Shown here in pieces: positions 32,028 through 40,929 of a DNA stretch of 64,000 nucleotides (position 1 is the first letter of the stretch; every line of letters starts with the position of its first letter). Both the position numbers and the translations under genes were made by a program. Source of the DNA: Catenulispora sp. GP43 (GTDB taxonomy: Bacteria > Actinomycetota > Actinomycetes > Streptomycetales > Catenulisporaceae); NCBI RefSeq assembly GCF_041260665.1, contig NZ_JBGCCT010000009.1:1-64000 (forward strand), read 5' to 3'. The notes under the pieces are model-generated. The model did no database searches and was not told the origin of the DNA. It worked only from the letters and a program-made list of their open reading frames with translations.

Positions 32028-32056
32028 ACACCGAACGCGTGTCTGGCCGGAGCGCG

Positions 32057-32392
32057 TCAGCGCCCCTGCCGAAGCTTGGCCAGCGCCTCGGCGAGCAGCT
32101 TCTCGCCGTCGGCATCGCTGCGCCGCTCACGGACGTAGGCCAGATGGGTCTTGAACGGAGCCGCCGTCGCCGCCGGCGGCGGGTTCTCGCGGTCCAGCCC
32201 GGCGGGCTGGCCGCACGTCTGGCACTCCCAGGTCTCCGGCACGACCGCCTCGGCGGCGAACACTGCCGGGGTCGAGTGGCCGTCGGCGCACCAGAAGGTC
32301 ACCACGACGCGCTCGACAGAATTACCACGATCGGACTCGCCCATCGGGCCCGCGCCGATCCTGCTTCCACGGATTCCACTGCTGCGGGACAT
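32057..32392 (-). CDS. rbpA: RNA polymerase-binding protein RbpA
   Basis: A 111-residue actinobacterial transcription factor that binds RNA polymerase and principal sigma factors and stabilises the open complex. The sequence is very close to streptomycete RbpA: IRGSRIGAGPMGESDRG at the N-terminus, the zinc-knuckle region FWCADGH with later WECQTCG (Cys, His, Cys, Cys ligands), and the sigma-interaction tail KTHLAYVRERRSDADGEKLL. GGGGAGG six bases before ATG 32392 fixes the start; the longer frame is not used. Many relatives have two copies in the genome. Confidence 0.97.
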   Translation of the reverse strand: MSRSSGIRGSRIGAGPMGESDRGNSVERVVVTFWCADGHSTPAVFAAEAVVPETWECQTCGQPAGLDRENPPPAATAAPFKTHLAYVRERRSDADGEKLLAEALAKLRQGR

Positions 32393-32545
32393 AGCCAGCC
32401 TCCCCGGACTCGAAGCGTCCCGGCCGTCAGCTCGAACGGACTGCCGAGTGCGCCTGACCATCACACCAGAAGAACTCCCGAGCCCCGCCCCGTCGTTGGG
32501 AAATGGAGGGGGCAGGGCGGCGGGGTTCAAGCCGGCGTCAGCGCC

Positions 32546-32749
32546 TTACAGGCCGCGGACGTCCTCAGCCTGCGGGCCCTTGGGACCCTGGGTCACGTTG
32601 AACTCCACAGCCTGGTTCTCCTCCAGGTTGCGGTAGCCGCTGCCGCTGATCGCGGAGAAGTGGACGAAGACGTCCGGGCCTCCACCATCCTGCTCGATGA
32701 AGCCGAAGCCCTTCTCGCCGTTGAACCACTTGACTTTGCCGGTTGCCAT
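32546..32749 (-). CDS. Cold-shock protein (CspA family)
   Basis: A 67-residue single-stranded nucleic-acid-binding protein. Both RNA-binding motifs are intact: [14 protein letters not shown] (RNP1 region) and DVFVHFSAI (RNP2). The start at 32749 has GAGGAG four bases upstream; the 19-residue longer frame is not supported. It acts as an RNA chaperone in the cytoplasm. It lies upstream of rbpA on the same strand, about 150 bases apart. Confidence 0.96.
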   Translation of the reverse strand: MATGKVKWFNGEKGFGFIEQDGGGPDVFVHFSAISGSGYRNLEENQAVEFNVTQGPKGPQAEDVRGL

Positions 32750-32911
32750 GAATCTCCTCGATACCGCGGCCACACCCACCTTCTGGGGACGTGTGCGCCT
32801 GCCCACTATCGCACGACCACCCGCCCGTGACCTACCTCTAATCGTCCAGGTCGCAGCCGCGGCCCGGAAAGAGTGCCGTGAAGGGGGCGGCGATCCCGCG
32901 ATACGGACGGA

Positions 32912-33343
32912 CTAGGCCTGCTCGTCGTAGCGCAGCCGTGCGGCCTGAACGGCGTTGATGTGCAGCTCGGCCCAGTCGCGCACGGCGTCCAGCGGCGCCC
33001 GCAGCGTCCGCCCGAGCTCGGTGAGGCGGTACTCGACCTTCGGCGGCACCGTCGGATACACGGTCCGCTCGACCAGCCCGTCGCGCTCCAGACTGCGCAG
33101 CGTCTGGGTCAGCATCTTCTCGCTGACGCCGTCGATCGCCGCCCGCAGCTCGCTGTAGCGGCGCGAACCGTCCGCGAGCGCCACCACGATCAGGACCGTC
33201 CACTTGTCGGCGATGCGGTCCAGCGCGGCGCGCGAGGGACACGGGGCGCTGTAGACGTCGGCGGGCTTGCCGTCGGGCAGCCAGGACAACGGGGTCCGGC
33301 CCGGGGAACCGGGGCGGGGACGTCGGACTCGGGGGGCCGGCAT
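32912..33343 (-). CDS. HxlR-family transcriptional regulator
   Basis: A 143-residue winged-helix regulator. The HxlR signature is clear: [52 protein letters not shown], and wing [13 protein letters not shown]. The N-terminus carries an extra 30 residues that are Pro/Arg-rich and unlike the family; no internal start with a better ribosome site was found. It begins ten bases after the stop of the metallo-beta-lactamase-fold gene, so both form an operon, and the near-palindromic boxes upstream of that operon are the likely targets. The single Cys near the start of the domain is typical of redox- or electrophile-sensing members, but one cysteine is not proof. Confidence 0.92.
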   Translation of the reverse strand: MPAPRVRRPRPGSPGRTPLSWLPDGKPADVYSAPCPSRAALDRIADKWTVLIVVALADGSRRYSELRAAIDGVSEKMLTQTLRSLERDGLVERTVYPTVPPKVEYRLTELGRTLRAPLDAVRDWAELHINAVQAARLRYDEQA

Positions 33344-33353
33344 GCGGGGAACG

Positions 33354-34250
33354 TTAGCCCAGAAGGCGTCCGTCCGCCCACAGCCGCCGCGCCGCCGGCG
33401 GCAGCACCCGCCCGAACACGTGGTCGGCGAAGTGGCCGCCGGCCAGCACGGTGTCGGGGTCCTGCAGCTCCTCGAGCACCTGCTCCCGCGTGCGCAGCGC
33501 CTGGTCGGGGTCGAAGTCCCAGACGAAGGACCACCGGCTCTCGGTGACCTGGACCTGGCAGTGCATGACGTCCCCGAGCACGATCAGCCGCCGCGGATCG
33601 GCACCCTCGGGGTCGGCGACCACCAGGCTGATGTGGCCGGGCGTGTGACCGGGCGTGGCCAGGACGCGGACGCCGGGCGCGATCTCGTCCCCGTCGCCGA
33701 CGAACCCGATCCGCCCGGCAAGCGGCTCCAGCACGGCACGCCGGTCCGGACCGGGGAACACCCCCTTGTCGGCCCAGTACCGCCATTCGGCCTCCGCGAC
33801 GAGGTGGCGCGCGTTCGGGAAGACCAGGCCGCCCACCGCGGCGCCTTCGGGGAACCCCGGATCGGGGGCGACGTCCGAGGTCCAGCCGACGTGGTCGTGG
33901 TGCAGGTGGGTGAACACGACGGTGTCGACGTCCCCGGGCGCCAGCCCCTCCCCCGCGAGGCTGTCCACCAGCCGGCCGGCCGTGAACGAGGCCACACCGG
34001 GCACCTCGTAGTCGACGACCCCGAGACCGAGGTCCACCAGGATCACCCGGCCCCCGGTGCGGATCAGGAAGGAGCCGATGCTGACCGGCATCCGGCCGGC
34101 CGCGTCGACGAAGGCCGCGTAGGGGGCCCAGCCGTCGGGGGCACTGGCCGGGAAGATCACCGAGGCGTCCATCCAGCCCTCGCCGTCGGGGAGGTAGGTG
34201 ACGGTGGTGCCGCCGACGGTGGTTTGTGAGCGTTCTGCTGCGCGAGTCAT
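33354..34250 (-). CDS. Metallo-beta-lactamase-fold hydrolase
   Basis: A 298-residue MBL-fold enzyme. The metal-binding motif [10 protein letters not shown] is complete; further ligands appear in [10 protein letters not shown] and VLGDVMH, and a final His in [11 protein letters not shown]. The proximity of TPGHT and the overall length fit the AHL-lactonase/alkylsulfatase-like branch that opens lactones or hydrolyses esters. The gene is first in an operon with the HxlR regulator. The start ATG 34250 has only a weak ribosome site; GATAGT seven bases upstream suggests a leaderless message. GTG 34259 is an alternative start. Confidence 0.9.
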   Translation of the reverse strand: MTRAAERSQTTVGGTTVTYLPDGEGWMDASVIFPASAPDGWAPYAAFVDAAGRMPVSIGSFLIRTGGRVILVDLGLGVVDYEVPGVASFTAGRLVDSLAGEGLAPGDVDTVVFTHLHHDHVGWTSDVAPDPGFPEGAAVGGLVFPNARHLVAEAEWRYWADKGVFPGPDRRAVLEPLAGRIGFVGDGDEIAPGVRVLATPGHTPGHISLVVADPEGADPRRLIVLGDVMHCQVQVTESRWSFVWDFDPDQALRTREQVLEELQDPDTVLAGGHFADHVFGRVLPPAARRLWADGRLLG

Positions 34251-34284
34251 GGGACTCACTATCGGAGAGCCACTCTTCAGCGGG

Positions 34285-34326
34285 AAGTACGCACTTGTAA
34301 GTGCGTACTTCGCTAAGTACGTACTC
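34285..34326. promoter_or_regulatory. Triple near-palindromic operator, HxlR-type
   Basis: AAGTACGCACTT (34285-34296) and AAGTGCGTACTT (34299-34310) form a perfect 12-bp inverted repeat with a two-base spacer; a third copy, AAGTACGTACTC, follows at 34315-34326. Each box is itself nearly palindromic (consensus AAGTRCGYACTY). The array is 35-76 bases upstream of the MBL start and ends before the convergent-side ABC permease stop, so it serves the MBL-hxlR operon. Confidence 0.75.
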
Positions 34327-34334
34327 CGCAAGGT

Positions 34335-35039
34335 CTACCTCCGCGGCTCCCACCGGAAGAACGCCCGCGCCGCGAGCACCCCGACGACCGCCCACGCCAG
34401 CGTCGGCACCAGCAGCAGCGGCACCTTCGCCGACGAGCCGCCGTTCCACGCGGTCGCGACCAGCTCGGCCAGGGCGCCGCCGGGCAGGGCCCGCTTGACG
34501 GCGATCAGGCTGTCGGTGCCGGTGGCCTCGAACCAGACGGCCGCGACGGTCGCCGTCAGGAAGATCGGCATGGTCGTGTACTGCGCGTGTTCCGGGGAGG
34601 TGGAGAAGCCCGCGGTGGCCAGGGCCAGGCCGGTGAACATGGCCTCGGCGACGAGGACCGCGACGATCAGCAGGGCCGGGTTCGCGGGGGCGTCGGCGGA
34701 GGCCAGGGCGCCGAGCACGATGGCGAGCTGTACGGCGTTCACGGCGATCAGCGGGGACACGAGCCCCGCGATAATCGCCCGGTCGGAGACCGCCGCGCCG
34801 CGCATGCGCTTCAGGTACAGCGTCTGGCGGCGGGAAGCCAGGGTCGTCGTCGCCGTCACGTAGGTGCCCATCGCGACCATCACGACCAGCTGGACGCCGG
34901 CCACCGCGCCGCCGGCCTTGTGGGTGTCGCGGCTGAAGTAGAGGAAGCCGCCGAAGACCAGGGGGAACAGCAGCGCGCCGCCGGCCACGACGCGGTTGCG
35001 GGCGAGCATCTTGAGTTCGGCCGCGGCGATGGCGTTCAC
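34335..35039 (-). CDS. ABC-2 type transporter permease
   Basis: A 234-residue six-helix permease of the ABC-2 type used for drug and lipid export. Hydrophobic segments lie at about 20-38, 50-72, 100-125, 135-160, 168-188 and 205-228; the intracellular loop RRQTLYLKRMRGAAVSDRAI is the usual coupling element. GTG 35039 overlaps the ATPase stop codon (GTGA), so the two subunits are translated together. Confidence 0.88.
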   Translation of the reverse strand: MNAIAAAELKMLARNRVVAGGALLFPLVFGGFLYFSRDTHKAGGAVAGVQLVVMVAMGTYVTATTTLASRRQTLYLKRMRGAAVSDRAIIAGLVSPLIAVNAVQLAIVLGALASADAPANPALLIVAVLVAEAMFTGLALATAGFSTSPEHAQYTTMPIFLTATVAAVWFEATGTDSLIAVKRALPGGALAELVATAWNGGSSAKVPLLLVPTLAWAVVGVLAARAFFRWEPRR

Positions 35040-35974
35040 GGTGTGGTCCCCTCGGTGCCGATGGCGTGGAAGATGTCGTCGAGTCCTGATTCGCGGACGC
35101 TGAAGCGGGCCAGCTCGTGGCCGTGCTCGGCGGCCCACAGCATCAGGGTGGTCACGTCGCGCTGGACGGCGCGCGTCCGGATCACCGCCAGGCCGTTCTC
35201 CGTGCCGGTCACCGGGACCGGGATGTCGGCCACGGCGCCCGGCGGCACGAAGCGCACCGTCGTGGTGCCCTCGGCGGTCAGTTCGGCGACCGTCCCCTGG
35301 CGGCGCAGGGTGCCGCCGTGCATCAGGCCGACGTGGTCGGCGGCCTTCTCGGCCTCCTCGAGGTAGTGGGTGGTCAGCAGGAAGGTGGTGCCGGCCGCCT
35401 TGAGCTCGCCGACCACCGTCCACAGGGCCGCGCGGGACTCCGGGTCCAGCCCGGTCGTCGGCTCGTCGAGGAAGACCAGCTCCGGCGCGCCCCATATCGC
35501 CATCGCGAAGTCGACGCGGCGCTTCTCCCCGCCGGACAGCTGCGCGACCCGCGTCGACCGCTTGCCGGCCATGCCGACCCGGTCCAGGACCGCGTCGGCG
35601 TCGTCGCTCCGCCCCGAGATCGCGCCGGCCAGCACGACGCTGTCGCGCACGGTGAGCTCGGCGGCCAGGCCCGAGTCCTGGAGCATGATCCCCATGCGCG
35701 GCCGGACGCGCCGGCGGTCGGACGGATCGCCGCCCAGCACCCGGACCCGGCCCGACGTCGGGGACCGGTGCCCTTCCAGGACCTCCAGCGTGGTCGTCTT
35801 GCCCGCGCCGTTGGTGCCCAGCAGCGCGTACGTCTCGCCGCGCTGGACCGTGAGACCGAGGCCCTGGACGGCCACGTGCCCGCCTTCGGCGGAGCCGCGT
35901 TTCGCCTTGTTCGCCTTGTAGGTGTAGCCCACGTCCCATGCCTCGATGACCGTGTCTTCTGTCGCTTCCCTCAT
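35036..35974 (-). CDS. ABC-2 type transporter ATP-binding protein
   Basis: A 312-residue ATPase of the drug-resistance (DrrA/CcmA-like) type: Walker A GTNGAGKTTTLE, Q-loop GIMLQDSGL, signature LSGGEKRRVDFAMA, Walker B LVFLDEPTTGLD and switch His LLTTHYLEEAE, followed by the C-terminal DrrA-like extension ending in SGLDDIFHAIG. Start at ATG 35974 (GTG 35983 possible). It is divergent from a histidine kinase/response regulator pair, a common arrangement in which the pair induces the exporter. Confidence 0.95.
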   Translation of the reverse strand: MREATEDTVIEAWDVGYTYKANKAKRGSAEGGHVAVQGLGLTVQRGETYALLGTNGAGKTTTLEVLEGHRSPTSGRVRVLGGDPSDRRRVRPRMGIMLQDSGLAAELTVRDSVVLAGAISGRSDDADAVLDRVGMAGKRSTRVAQLSGGEKRRVDFAMAIWGAPELVFLDEPTTGLDPESRAALWTVVGELKAAGTTFLLTTHYLEEAEKAADHVGLMHGGTLRRQGTVAELTAEGTTTVRFVPPGAVADIPVPVTGTENGLAVIRTRAVQRDVTTLMLWAAEHGHELARFSVRESGLDDIFHAIGTEGTTP

Positions 35975-36093
35975 GGGTCCCACGATCCCGATCGGCGCCG
36001 GGGTCGATGTAGTGCCGGGACCGCATGACTCCGCGTGACATATGTCAGGCGCAGAGGTGATGCTTCGCGGATCCGCGCGGAACCCCGCGCGCA

Positions 36094-36106
36094 TAGGCTG
36101 GCGCCC
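36094..36106 (+). promoter_or_regulatory. Leaderless promoter candidate of the kinase/regulator operon
   Basis: TAGGCT at 36094-36099 ends seven bases before ATG 36107 and no ribosome site separates them, predicting a leaderless transcript. No clear -35 box. Confidence 0.45.
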
Positions 36107-37252
36107 ATGACGCCGGAGATCCACCAGACCTGGTCGCCCGCCGACGCCGGCGCGCCCGCGCTGGCCCGGATGCGCCGCTTCACGACCTGGATCATGGTCT
36201 TCGTGGTGGCCGGCTACGTGGGCCTGGTCGGCCTGGCGCAGGGCAAGTCGTCGACGGTCCTGGTGGTGGCTTCCCTGGCCGTCGGGGCCCTGGTCTGCTG
36301 GCAGTGCGTGCACTGGGAACACGGTGCGCGGCCGGCCCTCGCCGGGGCGGCGCTGCTGGCGTCCTACGGGTTGTCGTGGGCGATCGCGATCAACCACCAC
36401 AGCCCGCAGGCCTCGGTCGCGTTCTCCCTGTCCGCCGCCCTGGTGGCGAACACGCCCCCCTTCCTGCGGTGGTGGTGGAGTCTGCTGGCCGTCGGGCTGG
36501 CGGTCCTGCCGGTGGCCGTCTTCGGCGACACGGCCGCCGTCGTGGGCGTGACGGCGATGACCTCCGCCGCGCTCGCCTTGTTCCGGGGCAATCGTTTCGG
36601 CTTCGGTCTCTACCTCGAGATCGACCAGGCCCGCCGGGCCACGGCGGATCTGGCGGTCATGCGCGAGCGGTACCGGTTCGCCGCCGACCTGCACGACATC
36701 CAGGGGCAGGCGCTGCACGTCAGCCGGCTGAAGCTGCAACTGGCCGACAAGCTGCTCGACCAGGACCCGGACCTGGCCCGGACGCACCTGCGCGAGGCGG
36801 AACAGCTCATCGCCGAGACGATCGCCGAGACCCGGAGCCTGGCCTACGGCGAGCGCGGCGTCACCCTGGCCGGAGAGCTCGCGAACTCCGAGTCGCTGGT
36901 CCGGGCGGCCGGGATCGCGCTGGACGTCCGCGGCCGGGCCCCGGTCGGGCACCGGCTCGAGGAGCTGTTCGCGCTGGTGGTGCGCGAGGCCACCACCAAC
37001 CTGCTGCGGCACGCGCAGGCCGAGCACGTCCTGGTCGAGCTCGGGCCGGACTCGGTGCGGATCGTCAACGACGGCGCGACGGACGCCACGCAGGAGCTCA
37101 GCGGGCTGGCCCGGCTCGGGGAGCGCTTCGCGGCGCTCGGCGGGACGCTGGAGACCTCGCGGGCCGGGGCGACGTTCGTGACGGCCGCACGGGACGGCGC
37201 GGCGTTCACGGCGTCTGCGGCGACCGTGACGGCGCCGCGGGGGGCGTCGTGA
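36107..37252 (+). CDS. Sensor histidine kinase (DesK-like)
   Basis: A 381-residue kinase with five or six closely spaced helices in the first 165 residues and almost no external loops, the DesK-like layout for sensing events in the membrane. The HisKA_3 motif FAADLHDIQGQALHVSRLKLQ gives phospho-acceptor His 196. The ATPase domain has N-box VVREATTNLLRHAQAEHV and GLARLGERFAALGGTL. It overlaps the response regulator gene by four bases (GTGA) and is divergent from the ABC-2 exporter, its probable target. Confidence 0.92.
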   Translation: MTPEIHQTWSPADAGAPALARMRRFTTWIMVFVVAGYVGLVGLAQGKSSTVLVVASLAVGALVCWQCVHWEHGARPALAGAALLASYGLSWAIAINHHSPQASVAFSLSAALVANTPPFLRWWWSLLAVGLAVLPVAVFGDTAAVVGVTAMTSAALALFRGNRFGFGLYLEIDQARRATADLAVMRERYRFAADLHDIQGQALHVSRLKLQLADKLLDQDPDLARTHLREAEQLIAETIAETRSLAYGERGVTLAGELANSESLVRAAGIALDVRGRAPVGHRLEELFALVVREATTNLLRHAQAEHVLVELGPDSVRIVNDGATDATQELSGLARLGERFAALGGTLETSRAGATFVTAARDGAAFTASAATVTAPRGAS

Positions 37253-37851
37253 TCCGCGTCCTGATCGCCGACGACGAGACCCTGCTGCGCAGCGCGATCG
37301 CCAGCCTGCTGGACATGTCGGAGGAGCTGCGGGTCGTGGCCCAGGCCCGCGACGGCGCCGAAGCGGTGGCGCTGGCCGCCGACCTCGATCCGGACGTGGT
37401 GCTGCTGGACCTGGAGATGCCGCGGCTGGACGGGCTGGAGGCGGCCCGGCGCATCATCGGACGCCGGCCCGAGCAGGCCGTCGTCCTGCTCACCCGCCAC
37501 GCCCGCGCCGGGGTGCTGCGCGCGGCGCTGGCCGCCGGGGTCCGCGGATTCCTGCCGAAGTCCGTCGATCCGGGGGAACTGGAGCGGGCCATCGTGCACG
37601 TACACGGCGGCCGGCGATGGATCGACGCCGACATCTCCGCCGCCGCGATGATGGACGACTGCCCGCTCACGGAGCGGGAACTCGATGTCCTGCGGCTGAC
37701 GACGGAGGGGCTGAGCGTGCGGGAGATCAGCGATCGGGTGCATCTGGCTTCGGGGACGGTGCGGAACTATCTGTCCTCCGCGATGCAGAAGACCGGGGCG
37801 CCGTCGCGGCACGTCGCCGCGCGGATCGCGACCGAACGCGGGTGGTTGTGA
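37249..37851 (+). CDS. NarL/DesR-family response regulator
   Basis: A 200-residue regulator starting at GTG 37249 within the kinase stop. Receiver: DDE at 8-10, phospho-acceptor Asp 54 (VVLLDLEMPRLDG), Lys in FLPKSVD. Output: LTERELDVLRLTTEGLSVREI and HLASGTVRNYLSSAMQKTGA, a LuxR-type helix-turn-helix. Together with the upstream kinase it forms a DesKR-like pair that presumably switches on the divergent exporter. Confidence 0.95.
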   Translation: MIRVLIADDETLLRSAIASLLDMSEELRVVAQARDGAEAVALAADLDPDVVLLDLEMPRLDGLEAARRIIGRRPEQAVVLLTRHARAGVLRAALAAGVRGFLPKSVDPGELERAIVHVHGGRRWIDADISAAAMMDDCPLTERELDVLRLTTEGLSVREISDRVHLASGTVRNYLSSAMQKTGAPSRHVAARIATERGWL

Positions 37852-37892
37852 GCGGCCGCCCGGCGATCCCCATCCGATCGCCGGGCGGCCGC
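37852..37892. terminator. Bidirectional terminator between convergent genes
   Basis: A perfect 16-bp stem, GCGGCCGCCCGGCGAT (37852-37867) with 37877-37892, loop nine bases, lying between the regulator stop and the end of the M4 protease gene. Confidence 0.85.
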
Positions 37893-37899
37893 CACGGGG

Positions 37900-40569
37900 T
37901 CAGTCGACGTTCAGTGCGGTGTCATCGACCACGAAGGACGTCTGCAGGGAGGAGTCCTCGGTGCCGGTGAACTTCAGGCTGATGGTCTGGCCGATGTAAC
38001 TGGCCAGGTTGAAGGAATGCGACACGTACCCGGTGGCGGCGTTCAGGTTGCTGTACGTCGCCAGGGTGCCCAGCACGGTGCCGGAGGAGTTCAGGACCTG
38101 CACCGACAGTTTGTCGTACGCGGTGCTGCCGGTCTCCGCCGTGTCGATGTGGACGTAGAAGGAGAAGTTCGCCGTCGTGCAGGACGCCGGGATCGTCACC
38201 TGTTGCGCGAGCGTGTCGGTGTGGGTGGTGCCGTAGCCGTCCAGCCACGCCTTCCAGCTGCCCGAGTGAGCAGCTTCGGAGGAGCTGTTGTCGATGACGC
38301 CGGACGACGCGGTCCACGGTGCGGCGCTGCCGGTTTCGAAGCCGGCGTTGCCCAGGAGCTGCGTCGCCGTGCAGCCGCCGCCGGCCGGGTTCACCGTCCA
38401 GCTGAAGGTGGTGCTGCCGGAGGCGGTGCCCGAGGAGGCCGTCACCGTGACGCTGGAGCTGCCGGCGGTGGTCGGGGTGCCGGTGATGGCGCCGGAGCCG
38501 CTGATCGACAGGCCGGCCGGCAGGCCGGTGGCCGAGTAGGTCAGCGCCTTGCCCGCCGAGTCGGTCGCCGAGATCTGCAGGGTGCTGATCGCGGTGCCGG
38601 CGGTCGAGGTCTGATTGCCCGGGCTGGCGACCGAGACCGTCTCGGTGCCGGTGCCGTTGACCGTCAGGGTGAAGGTGGCGGTGTGCGTCGCCGAGGCGCC
38701 GGTTCCGGTGATGGTCACCGGGTAGCTGCCGGGCGCCGTACTCGCCGCCGTGCTCAGGGTCAGCGTCGAGGTCGAGCCGGAGGTGACCGACGAGGGGCTG
38801 AACGAGGCGGTGGCGCCGGCCGGCAGGCCGGAGGCGCTCAGCGCGACGGTCTGGGCCGAGCCGCTGGTCAGGGTGGTGGACACGGTCGCGGTCAGCGAAC
38901 TGCCGGGGTTGACCGAGCCGGAGGTCGGGGACACCGCCATCGAGAAGTCGTTGGTGCCGGCGGTGCAGGTCGGCTCGCCGGACTGGGCCGGGACGCTGAC
39001 CGCGGTCCAGGCCGCCTTCACCGTGTTGAACTCGGCGCAGGTCGGGTCCAGGGTCTTGGCCGCCTGCAGGGTCCAGACGCGGTACGTCAGGTACGAGGCT
39101 CCCGATGTCTTCAGCAGCATCGCGTTGTACATGATCTTCTCGGCGTTCTGGATGCCGACGCCGGTGACCGTGGAGTTGTTGCAGGTCGGGCTGACCGGCT
39201 GGCCGTTGGTCGGGTTGGTCCCCTCGGCCACCAGGTAGAACCAGTGGTTGCCGGGACCGGCCGCGGCGTGCACCTCGTCGCCGGGTATCGAGCTGGAGTA
39301 GCAGTTCGGGTCGCCGTTGATCAGCGAGGGGTTGTACATGTTGCGGATCGGCCCGGTGCCCTCGAGGTTGATCTGCTCGCCGACGGTGAAGTCCGGCACG
39401 TCGTACGGCGCCGGCTCGTTGGTGAACCACTCGGTGGCGGCGCCGAAGGTGTCGGCGACGAACTCCTGGGTGCCGTTGCCGGATATGCCGCCGGGGGTGT
39501 GGTCGTCGACGCCGTGGCCCATCTCGTGGGCTATGACGTCGATGGCGCCGATCCACTGGCCCTGCGAGTTGTAGCCGATCTGGACCTGGCTGCCGTCGTA
39601 GTAGGCGTTCTCCTCCTGGTCGCCGACCCGGATCGGCCAGGCGCCGCCGTTGCCGTCCATGCCGTTGCGCCCGTCCCACTGGGCGAGCATCTTGAACTCG
39701 GACTGCGCGCCGAACAGGGCGTCCACGCAGCCGGTCTCGCGGCTGGTCTTGTCGGTGCTGCCCCAGACGTCGGTGGACTTGGTGAAGGTGGTGTCGTTCG
39801 CCGCGTCCTGACAGGGCATGTTGGTGATGTTCGGGGTGTTCATCGAGTACGAGCTGCCCGAGCCCGAGGTGTCGATGTGGACCGGGTTGGGGCCGTTCCA
39901 CGCGCTGGTGCCGCTGCCGTGCTCGACGTGCTCCTGCGTGTGCAGGACCGCGCCGGTCTTGGCGTCGACGTCCACACTCAGCCGGCTGACGCCGTCGTCG
40001 CCGATGCCGTCGACCGTGGTCTCCCAGGCCAGGGCGGCCGGGCCGGAGCCGAGCGCGAACACCACGAGCTGCGTGCCCTCGACCTTGGACACCGACTTCA
40101 GCTGTCCGGAGGCCACCGAGACGGCCTTGGCGCTGCTGAGGGTCGGGGTGGTGGACAGCGTGCCGATCGCGTGGTCCTGGGCGACCGACTGGAACACGAC
40201 CTGGCCGGCGCTGTTGGTGGCGATGACGAAGTCGCCGCCGACCACCGGCAGGCCCGAGTACGTGCGCAGATACGGCACGTACTGGGCCCCGTTGGACGAG
40301 ATGACCTGCTGGCGCACGAACTGGTCGTCCGCGCTGGCGTGCAGGAACGCGGGCCTGGCGGCGACGAGCGCGTCGGCGCTCCGCGCGGCCAGGGTCTGTG
40401 CGTTCGGAGCCTGGACGTTCGGGGTGCCTGCCGGTCCGGCGGCGGCTGCCGTCACCGGTCCGGCCGACAGCGCGGTGATGCCGGCCGCGACGGCGGTGCC
40501 GACGGCCAGGCCGGCGGCGAGCAGTCGCGGGCTACGGCCGCGCTTGGTGTGGGGGTGTTGCGATCTCAC
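37900..40569 (-). CDS. Secreted thermolysin-like (M4) metalloprotease with Ig-like and jelly-roll C-terminal domains
   Basis: An 889-residue precursor. Signal peptide about 1-43, then an FTP/PepSY-type propeptide (about 60-205), then the M4 catalytic domain. Zinc ligands are in HEMGHG near residue 347 and the Glu of GTQEFVADTFGAATEW; the transition-state His lies in EVHAAAGPGNHWFY. The catalytic part ends near residue 540. A bacterial NPQ/Ig-like segment with Ser/Thr-rich strands follows (about 550-650), then a He_PIG-like domain (ALTYSATGLPAGLSISGSG) and a C-terminal beta-sandwich (about 730-889; CTATQLLGNAGFETGS, YIGQTISLKFTGTE) of the carbohydrate- or protein-binding type. GTG 40569 has GGAAG upstream and decides against the longer frame. 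Divergent from an S53 protease gene. Confidence 0.93.
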   Translation of the reverse strand: MRSQHPHTKRGRSPRLLAAGLAVGTAVAAGITALSAGPVTAAAAGPAGTPNVQAPNAQTLAARSADALVAARPAFLHASADDQFVRQQVISSNGAQYVPYLRTYSGLPVVGGDFVIATNSAGQVVFQSVAQDHAIGTLSTTPTLSSAKAVSVASGQLKSVSKVEGTQLVVFALGSGPAALAWETTVDGIGDDGVSRLSVDVDAKTGAVLHTQEHVEHGSGTSAWNGPNPVHIDTSGSGSSYSMNTPNITNMPCQDAANDTTFTKSTDVWGSTDKTSRETGCVDALFGAQSEFKMLAQWDGRNGMDGNGGAWPIRVGDQEENAYYDGSQVQIGYNSQGQWIGAIDVIAHEMGHGVDDHTPGGISGNGTQEFVADTFGAATEWFTNEPAPYDVPDFTVGEQINLEGTGPIRNMYNPSLINGDPNCYSSSIPGDEVHAAAGPGNHWFYLVAEGTNPTNGQPVSPTCNNSTVTGVGIQNAEKIMYNAMLLKTSGASYLTYRVWTLQAAKTLDPTCAEFNTVKAAWTAVSVPAQSGEPTCTAGTNDFSMAVSPTSGSVNPGSSLTATVSTTLTSGSAQTVALSASGLPAGATASFSPSSVTSGSTSTLTLSTAASTAPGSYPVTITGTGASATHTATFTLTVNGTGTETVSVASPGNQTSTAGTAISTLQISATDSAGKALTYSATGLPAGLSISGSGAITGTPTTAGSSSVTVTASSGTASGSTTFSWTVNPAGGGCTATQLLGNAGFETGSAAPWTASSGVIDNSSSEAAHSGSWKAWLDGYGTTHTDTLAQQVTIPASCTTANFSFYVHIDTAETGSTAYDKLSVQVLNSSGTVLGTLATYSNLNAATGYVSHSFNLASYIGQTISLKFTGTEDSSLQTSFVVDDTALNVD

Positions 40570-40929
40570 GGGCTTCCTTTCGCGGGGGTTTGCGAAGGGG
40601 GGCGGGGGGATCGCGCATGCGCCGATGCTTGGTGGCATGGGCCCAGCGCACAACGCCAAGGTTTTGTGCAGAGTTTGCTAAGAGTGTTCTAAGAACCCTG
40701 ACGTTGGTTCGGAACGTAACCGGCCGTACGCCGAACGTCAACGATCGCGAGGGCACAGCAAGGGTGGACCCGCGCCGACGGATCGGATCCGCGCCTCCTA
40801 GGGCGAAACCCCGAAGCCGCATAACGATTCGATCAACCGCAGGCCAGCGCCATTGCGCACGCCCCGGCTTTTGGGTGTTGTGCACAGTGCACTGTTCCAT
40901 CGGGGTGTGTTCCAGAGACTAGGAGTCAC
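40570..40929. promoter_or_regulatory. 360-bp divergent control region of two secreted proteases
   Basis: No gene is seen here. The region contains a CTAAGA direct repeat with an 11-base period (40678-40683 and 40689-40694), a GTTCT-A-AGAAC palindrome (40686-40696), TGACGTT/AACGTCA arms 28 bases apart (40699-40705, 40734-40740) around a CCGG-centred imperfect palindrome, and the perfect 12-bp palindrome ACAGTGCACTGT (40884-40895) 34 bases before the S53 start. These are candidates for regulator sites controlling either protease. Confidence 0.5.

Noticed and set aside
34285-34326. MacR-type operator (TGAGTAC-N2-GTACTCA)
   Set aside because: Boxes share GTAC but have AAGTRC/GYACTY ends and sit in front of an HxlR operon; the HxlR explanation is simpler.
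36035-36106. Longer N-terminus for the histidine kinase starting at 36035
   Set aside because: The added residues are Arg-rich, there is no ribosome site, and a -10 box lies inside the extension.
38017-40692. 891-codon plus-strand frame over the M4 protease
   Set aside because: Antisense shadow; translation is Gly/Arg/Val-rich with no recognisable domain.
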